A stretch of 37,577 bases of DNA from SAR86 cluster bacterium AG-339-G14 (GTDB lineage: Bacteria > Pseudomonadota > Gammaproteobacteria > Magnimaribacterales > AG-339-G14), in assembly GCA_003282105.1 (NCBI GenBank), contig QCAB01000008.1, forward strand, positions 1-37,577. Direction: 5' to 3'. The notes below the pieces were generated by a model. It was not told the DNA's origin and did no database searches. It was given only the letters and a program-made list of their open reading frames with translations. Positions within the stretch are counted from its first letter, which is position 1. Each line of letters opens with the position of its first letter. A program made the position numbers and the translations under genes. This document shows positions 32,793 to 37,577 of the stretch, piece by piece.

Positions 32793-33662
32793 TTAACTCT
32801 TAGGTGGAAGGGGGATCAAGGAGCTTGTTCTTTTTAGGTAATTCAAATAATCCTCCTCATGACCCCACTTTTGCATTCCCTGTCTTTCTAAAAGGTTAAC
32901 ACCGCTAACCATCGTCAGTAAAAAAAAGACAAAAATCGGAGAAATAAGCGCTACATATTGCCAACCTTCAATGATTGGGAAGGCAATAACGGCAATTCCA
33001 ATCCATAAAACAATTTCTCCAAAATAATTAGGGTGTCTGGACCAAGACCAAAGACCGCTTTGAATAAATTTATCTGCATTTTCAGGATTATTTTTAAATT
33101 TACTTTTTTGTTGATCTGATATTACTTCAATCACAAAACCTAATAACCAAATTACTCCACCAGTGACAGCAAAGACGTCGATACCTATTTCTCTCTGAGA
33201 ACTTAAAGCAGCAAAGGCCATTCCTGCAGTAATCAGTACCCAAAGTCCTTGAATAGTCCAGGCCATCAAAAATTGATAGAAATTGGGCTTAATATGTTTA
33301 AACCTTTTATCTTCGCCAGCATTTTTTACTCTTCTTGAAAGAAATAAACCCAATCTACTTGCCCAGATTAAAATAAGAGAACAAATTAATACATCTCTTA
33401 AATTTATCTCTTGGGAAAATAAGGTAACTAATAAAATAGCAGTTATATAGGTCATTGAGCCAGTTAGATCATAATAATGCTCGGTTTGATAAACATAAGA
33501 AGGAATAAAAATTATCCACTGCAAGATAAATATATACAGAGTAACGATATACATTATTGGGATGTCAGCGAAGAGAACAGAGTTAGCAGAAATAGCTAAA
33601 GTGAAAAGAAAGCCAATTGAGAGAGAAAGAAGCGTAAAAAATATTGAAGAAAAAGGCTTCAT
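32793..33662 (-). CDS. DUF1295 integral membrane protein (steroid 5-alpha-reductase-like)
   Basis: A 289-aa membrane protein with about seven hydrophobic helices. The C-terminal signature is GLWSWSRHPNYFGEI followed by WIGIAVIAF and KWGHEEDYLNYLKRTSSLIP, typical of DUF1295, related to the steroid reductase/isoprenylcysteine methyltransferase fold. These may be NADPH-dependent reductases of lipids; activity unproven. On - a TATACT lies only 8 bases before the ATG, so the mRNA may be leaderless. Convergent with the GST gene (35 bp between). Confidence 0.9.
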   Translation of the reverse strand: MKPFSSIFFTLLSLSIGFLFTLAISANSVLFADIPIMYIVTLYIFILQWIIFIPSYVYQTEHYYDLTGSMTYITAILLVTLFSQEINLRDVLICSLILIWASRLGLFLSRRVKNAGEDKRFKHIKPNFYQFLMAWTIQGLWVLITAGMAFAALSSQREIGIDVFAVTGGVIWLLGFVIEVISDQQKSKFKNNPENADKFIQSGLWSWSRHPNYFGEIVLWIGIAVIAFPIIEGWQYVALISPIFVFFLLTMVSGVNLLERQGMQKWGHEEDYLNYLKRTSSLIPLPPKS

Positions 33663-33722
33663 ATTTTGCCAGTATAAACTTAATATAGATTGAAAGGAAA
33701 ATTAAAAGAAAGGAGAAATATA

Positions 33723-34859
33723 ATGAAATCACCAATTTGTGAGATGTTAGAAATTGAATTTCCTCTAGTAGCTTTCTCGCATTGCCGAGACGTAGTAGTT
33801 GCTGTTTCGAAAGCAGGGGGCTGCGGTGTTCTAGGAGCTGTCGGAATGTCGCCGGAACAACTTGAAAAAGAATTGAAATGGATCGATGACCACATTGATG
33901 GAAAGCCTTATGGAGTCGACGTCCTCATTCCAAACAAAATGGTTGGCAAGGATGAAAAGTTTGATCCTGAAAAATTGGCAAAAATGATACCTCAAGAATA
34001 TGCTGATTTTAGGGCCGATGTTCTAGAAAAACATGGTATTGATTCTCCTGAATTAAGAGAAATAGATACCGCAGGATCAGGATTTGCTGAAAATACTCAA
34101 TCCGATGGAGCTAAAGCTTTGCTAGACGTTGCCTTTAATCACCCTATAAAAATTATTGCCAATGCTCTTGGAGTTCCACCAGATTGGATGATTGAGATGG
34201 GTAAAGAAAATAATTGCAAGGTCGCAGCCTTATTGGGAACAGCAAAACACGCTATCAATCAGGTGAAAGCTGGAGTTGATATTCTTGTCGTTTCTGGAAC
34301 TGAAGCTGGAGGACACTGTGGGAGCGTTTCCACGATGGTTTTGATCCCTGAAGTGCACGAAGCTATTCAACCTTACGGAGATGTACCTATTTTGGCTGCC
34401 GGCGGAATTGTGACTGGTAAACAGATGGCTGCTGCTATGGCAATGGGAGCGTCAGGAGCCTGGTGTGGGTCGGTTTGGTTGACCACAATCGAGTCAGAAG
34501 TTGATCCAATTGTAAAAGAGAAAATGGTGGCTGCAAATTCAAGTCAAACGGTAAGATCTAGAAGTAGAACTGGTAAGCATTCTAGGCAATTAGTAACACC
34601 TTGGACGGAAGCATGGGAGTCAGAGACAGCTCCAGAACCTCTACCAATGCCTTTGCAACCAATGGTTGCTGAGCCAGCATTGCAAAAAGTTAATAAACTG
34701 GCAGCAGGAGGACACGATGGTGCAAAAGACCTAGCAACTTATTGGGTTGGCCAAGGCGTTGGATTAATGAATCAAAGTATCTCAGCTAGCGACGTAGTTC
34801 AAGAGTTTAAAGAAGATTTTATAAATGCTTATGAAAGATTGAACGACTTTATAAGTTAA
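33723..34859 (+). CDS. Nitronate monooxygenase-like flavoprotein (NPD/2-nitropropane dioxygenase family)
   Basis: A 378-aa TIM-barrel FMN enzyme. Seen are the N-terminal MLEIEFPLVAFSH, GGCGVLGAVGMSPEQL, the His-bearing GTEAGGHCGS and the phosphate-binding AAGGIVTGKQMAAAMAMGASGAW. The family oxidises nitronates or acts as related flavin reductases; this subgroup is longer than classical Class I enzymes and has a C-terminal extension with PLPMPLQPM. The track start (33690, TTG) was moved to the ATG at 33723, which follows AAAGGAG at the right spacing. The true substrate is uncertain. Confidence 0.85.
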   Translation: MKSPICEMLEIEFPLVAFSHCRDVVVAVSKAGGCGVLGAVGMSPEQLEKELKWIDDHIDGKPYGVDVLIPNKMVGKDEKFDPEKLAKMIPQEYADFRADVLEKHGIDSPELREIDTAGSGFAENTQSDGAKALLDVAFNHPIKIIANALGVPPDWMIEMGKENNCKVAALLGTAKHAINQVKAGVDILVVSGTEAGGHCGSVSTMVLIPEVHEAIQPYGDVPILAAGGIVTGKQMAAAMAMGASGAWCGSVWLTTIESEVDPIVKEKMVAANSSQTVRSRSRTGKHSRQLVTPWTEAWESETAPEPLPMPLQPMVAEPALQKVNKLAAGGHDGAKDLATYWVGQGVGLMNQSISASDVVQEFKEDFINAYERLNDFIS

Positions 34860-34862
34860 AAT

Positions 34863-35327
34863 TTACTTAATTTTAGAGATTTCTTCACCGAGTTCACCTG
34901 CAACTCTGTCGAAACCATAAAGATTACTCCGAAAATCTTCTGTGTAAGGACCTAAGGCTTCTTTAAGCTTTGAACTTGCATTTCCTAAGATTGAAGCACT
35001 TTTAATAGTAAAGTTTTCAACAAATCCTGCTTCCCACTTACTGCCAGTAAAATTTTTCATATGGAATAAAGCTGCTTCGTTGTTTGGATATATTTCTAAC
35101 AAAAAGACTTTGTTTTCTTCGTCAGAGAAGTGATATTGGTAAACCAAAGTTTGCGGTTCATTATTTTTGACGTTTTCTGTAATGTTTGAAACAAAACTGA
35201 CTGCACTTTCTTCCTTTCCTTGGTTAATTTCTAAATCAATAGCAAAAACTATTACATCAAGTTTTCCATGATGCATTGCAAGTAAAGAAGGGGAGATAAG
35301 TAATAAAAGAATTGAAATTATTTTCAT
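34863..35327 (-). CDS. Exported ABM-like alpha/beta-barrel protein
   Basis: A 154-aa protein with a clear signal peptide (MKIISILLLLISPSLLA, cut before MHHG). The mature part resembles an ABM/quinol monooxygenase domain: SFVSNITENVKNNEPQTLVYQYHF, then KVFLLEIYPNNEAALFHM, with an added C-terminal segment. It would be periplasmic. The function is unknown; the resemblance is by pattern only. Its stop is 3 bases from the stop of the convergent monooxygenase-like gene, and 19 bp separate it from the SDR gene upstream on the same strand. Confidence 0.72.
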   Translation of the reverse strand: MKIISILLLLISPSLLAMHHGKLDVIVFAIDLEINQGKEESAVSFVSNITENVKNNEPQTLVYQYHFSDEENKVFLLEIYPNNEAALFHMKNFTGSKWEAGFVENFTIKSASILGNASSKLKEALGPYTEDFRSNLYGFDRVAGELGEEISKIK

Positions 35328-35346
35328 AATTAGGATTAGTCAAACA

Positions 35347-36117
35347 TTAATGATTCCACCAAGCTTGATCTGAAAAAGCTCTGATGTCAATTTCGTGAGT
35401 CCAAGTTGATTTTTTTTGTTTCGCAATAAAAAGGTATGTTTCAGCTACTTCCTCAGGAATTATCATACCGTTTTCACCTTTCTTTTCTTTGAACTGCTCA
35501 AATAATTCAGGGCCTAACATTTTTCCTAAAGTATCTGGAGCATCTACAGCACCGTCAATAATTACATGTGCAACATGAATTCCATCTTTAGAAAATTCCG
35601 CGTTTAAAGACTGACACAACATTCGTCTTCCGCCCATTGCAGCAGCATGAGAATGCTGACCGCCATTGCCACGAACTGCTGATGTAGCAGAGGTAACAAT
35701 AATATTGCCAGATTGTCTTTCTTTCATCTTTGGGGTGAGCACTTGGGCGAGCCTGAATAAACCAAAAGTTGCCATGCGCCAGCCCATTTCAAAAGCTTTA
35801 TAACTTGTATCGGCCAAAGCTCGATCCCCAATTTGTGCGCCGATGTTATAAATCACTGTATCAATAGGACCAATTTCTGATTCAATTTTATTAACTAAAT
35901 CTTCGATAGAACTTTCTTCTATAACATTTAAAAGAGAGCCTGAGGCTTTGCCACCTGCATCTTCGATTTCTTTTATTAGTCTATTTAAACCTTCTTCATC
36001 TGTTCTTCTCGCGAGGTATGCATAATAACCATCGGAGGCAAATTTTTTAGCAACTGTCCCTCCGATCCCAGCTCCAGCGCCAATAACTAAGCAAACTTTT
36101 TCCATATTCTTATTCAT
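35347..36117 (-). CDS. Short-chain dehydrogenase/reductase-like protein lacking the catalytic Tyr and Lys
   Basis: A 256-aa SDR fold: cofactor loop VIGAGAGIGG, YNIGAQIG strand, and the C-terminal half typical of the family (GIHVAHVIIDGAVDAP). The active-site YxxxK is replaced by His157-Ala-Ala-Ala-Met161 (HSHAAAMGGRRM), and the usual structural Asn is Ala in WRMATFG. Related SDRs with the HVAHVVIDG stretch already lack the Tyr but normally keep the Lys. So it may bind NAD(P) without classical reductase chemistry. It overlaps the alcohol dehydrogenase stop by 8 bases; an ATG at 36105 is an alternative start. Confidence 0.87.
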   Translation of the reverse strand: MNKNMEKVCLVIGAGAGIGGTVAKKFASDGYYAYLARRTDEEGLNRLIKEIEDAGGKASGSLLNVIEESSIEDLVNKIESEIGPIDTVIYNIGAQIGDRALADTSYKAFEMGWRMATFGLFRLAQVLTPKMKERQSGNIIVTSATSAVRGNGGQHSHAAAMGGRRMLCQSLNAEFSKDGIHVAHVIIDGAVDAPDTLGKMLGPELFEQFKEKKGENGMIIPEEVAETYLFIAKQKKSTWTHEIDIRAFSDQAWWNH

Positions 36118-37156
36118 GAGTGAGAGAAACCAAGCCCTGAAGCTTACCTGATTTCATTTCTTCTAAGGTTTTTGTAGCTTCAGAAATGTTTCTTGATTCG
36201 ACTTCAACAGGTTCAATTTTTCCTGCTGAAACTAACTTCATTAAATCTTTCATTTCATTTAGACTTCCTACATAAGATCCCATTATTTTTTTTTCAGTCA
36301 GAGTAAGAAGGGGTAAAGGAATAGTAATTTTTCCTCCGAATAAACCTACAACAACTTGTTTACCTCCTTTGCTAAGACATTGATAACCCAAATTTACTGA
36401 AGATTCTGCTCCGACGAAGTCCACTATGGATTTAGCACCACCTTTGGTAGCTTCCATAATTTGTTTCGATGCATCTTCAGATAGAGAGTTTATAGTTAAG
36501 GATGCTCCTAAATCACTCGCAATTTTTAGCTTATCATTATCTATATCTACAACTATGGGATTGATACCATACGCTGCCTTTGCTATTTTTAATGCCAATA
36601 ATCCTAAACCTCCAGCACTAACGATTATCAGTGAATTATCATGTGGGTAAGGTTCAGCTTTACGTAAAGCGCTAAAAGCTGTGAGCCCTCTACATGCGTA
36701 GCTTCCAGCTAGACTATCCGGCGTATCACCAGCGTCAAAAAGATACTTTTCATCTGGAACTAAAACATGATCAGCATAACCCCCACTAACATTAATACCA
36801 ATGTTACTATTGTTCATGCAGTAATGAGTTTTGTCGTTGTTACATAGTTCACAATCTCCACATCCAATCCAAGGATAAATGACATACTTTTCTCCAATTT
36901 TTACTTTTGATACTTCCTCTCCGGTATCTACTATTTTTCCAAAAACTTCGTGACCCATTGTTAGTGGCTCCAAAAGTGGAGTAGGAAGCTTAGCGCCACC
37001 CCCCAAATCGAAGTATCCGTCATGTATATGAACGTCTGAATGGCAAACTCCGCATGCAATGGTTTTTATTAGAACTTCTTTTCCTTTAGGTTTTGGAGTT
37101 TCAATATTTTTTTCTTTTAAAGGCTTTCCGTTTTCTACAATTTGATAGGCTTTCAT
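36110..37156 (-). CDS. Zinc-dependent alcohol dehydrogenase
   Basis: A 348-aa medium-chain dehydrogenase. The catalytic zinc ligands are Cys38 (CGVCHSDVH), His69-Glu70 (MGHE) and the Cys in YACRGLTAF. The structural zinc site is CGDCELCNNDKTHYC. The NAD fold has SAGGLGLLALKIAKA and the acid after VVDID, which favours NAD over NADP. It oxidises an alcohol or reduces an aldehyde; the substrate is not evident. It is the first gene before the SDR, in an overlapping pair. Confidence 0.94.
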   Translation of the reverse strand: MKAYQIVENGKPLKEKNIETPKPKGKEVLIKTIACGVCHSDVHIHDGYFDLGGGAKLPTPLLEPLTMGHEVFGKIVDTGEEVSKVKIGEKYVIYPWIGCGDCELCNNDKTHYCMNNSNIGINVSGGYADHVLVPDEKYLFDAGDTPDSLAGSYACRGLTAFSALRKAEPYPHDNSLIIVSAGGLGLLALKIAKAAYGINPIVVDIDNDKLKIASDLGASLTINSLSEDASKQIMEATKGGAKSIVDFVGAESSVNLGYQCLSKGGKQVVVGLFGGKITIPLPLLTLTEKKIMGSYVGSLNEMKDLMKLVSAGKIEPVEVESRNISEATKTLEEMKSGKLQGLVSLTHE

Positions 37157-37185
37157 TTATTTTAAATTTTATTTTACTTGTGATT

Positions 37186-37488
37186 TCATCCTATACTTTT
37201 GATAACAGATAGATTATGCATGATTGAATTTGGATGTCTGTGTTCTTTCGATAAGTTTTGATATTCCTCATCGTTGTACCATTTGTCAAATTCGTCTTTT
37301 GAATTAAAAGTCCACATTGCAACTCGACCTTTTAAGCCTTCGCCTTCAATTTTTTCAGGAGTATCATCAAATGTTATAAATTCACCACCATGTTTTTTCA
37401 AAATCCCAAAAAAACCTTTTTCATAATTACGAAAATTTTCTGCATCCTCAATTTCAAAATTAGCAATCACGTATACTTTACTTGACAT
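37186..37488 (-). CDS. DUF1330 family protein
   Basis: A 100-aa dimeric alpha/beta-barrel protein with VYVIANFEIEDAENFRNYEKG, ITFDDTPEKIEGE and the RVAMWTFNSKDEFDKWYND stretch typical of DUF1330. No enzyme activity is established. GGGG lies 7 bases before the ATG and a TATAAT about 30 bases upstream on - (37515-37520 region) may be its promoter. It is 29 bp upstream of the alcohol dehydrogenase gene and may be cotranscribed. The remaining 89 bp to the window end show nothing else. Confidence 0.87.
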   Translation of the reverse strand: MSSKVYVIANFEIEDAENFRNYEKGFFGILKKHGGEFITFDDTPEKIEGEGLKGRVAMWTFNSKDEFDKWYNDEEYQNLSKEHRHPNSIMHNLSVIKSIG

Positions 37489-37577
37489 AGTCTTACCCCA
37501 TACTTTCGAAGAATAATTATATTAACAAAAAAAAACAAGAATTTTACCTTATATTATTTTACTGACTCAAAGGCGCC

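Noticed and set aside
36426-36650. 74-aa ORF opposite the alcohol dehydrogenase
   Set aside because: Shadow of the conserved Rossmann region.
1-37577. tRNA, rRNA, CRISPR, insertion sequence or phage genes
   Set aside because: No cloverleaf-like blocks, repeat arrays, transposase motifs or integrases were seen; spacers are too short for most of them.

Overview
The window looks like a piece of a streamlined, AT-rich marine gammaproteobacterial chromosome, most likely of the SAR86 type. I infer this from the low GC, the almost complete coding coverage on both strands, and gammaproteobacterial gene sets: uvrD, rpoH, efp with a lysine loop, a TonB2/TtpC operon, hspQ, zapE and rppH. This is not proven by any marker gene here. 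I count 48 protein genes and no tRNA, rRNA, CRISPR or insertion sequence. No gene-free stretch exceeds 300 bases. The longest gap is the 165 bp between efp and the DUF3450 gene.

Layout. (1) 2-7241: the tail of uvrD, then a TakP-like TRAP binding lipoprotein on +. Facing it on - is a tight six-gene run: dctQ, dctM, an M19 dipeptidase lipoprotein, an ACAD10/11-type acyl-CoA dehydrogenase, an APH-fold kinase and a DUF6285 protein. The last three look like the LvaC/LvaA/LvaB logic of 4-hydroxyacyl-CoA breakdown, with a possible carboxylate importer beside them. (2) 7263-12532: yaaA, an ECH1-like dienoyl-CoA isomerase, a small orphan protein, cysQ, then rpoH-thiS-thiG-trmB. (3) 12510-19044: an eight-gene operon on - with almost no spacers: efp, argS, yggS, proC, yggT, metX, metW, rdgB. 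(4) 19210-24371: a TonB2-type energy-transduction operon (DUF3450, TtpC, ExbB, ExbD, TonB, TPR), preceded by a leader with a terminator-like hairpin. (5) 24368-27231: a TauE-like permease, lgt, thyA and folA on -. (6) 27286-30352: an NRDE protein, rppH, a HAD-IB phosphatase and a type Ic aspartate aminotransferase on +, then hspQ and zapE on -. (7) 31783-37488: a patch of small-molecule redox and detoxification genes: ABM-domain proteins, a GST, a DUF1295 membrane protein, a nitronate monooxygenase-like enzyme, an SDR lacking its catalytic Tyr and Lys, a zinc alcohol dehydrogenase and a DUF1330 protein.

Points of most interest. The unfused ACAD/kinase/DUF6285 module sits inside a transporter locus. 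zapE has no ATG, GTG or TTG start that keeps its Walker A motif and appears to start at CTG inside a CTGA stop/start overlap. The TonB operon leader may attenuate transcription or release a small RNA. The SDR is catalytically degenerate. Convergent genes meet with gaps of 35 bp or less and often overlap, leaving almost no room for classical terminators. Several ORF-track starts were moved, because the track uses the most upstream ATG/GTG/TTG; each case is explained in its entry.
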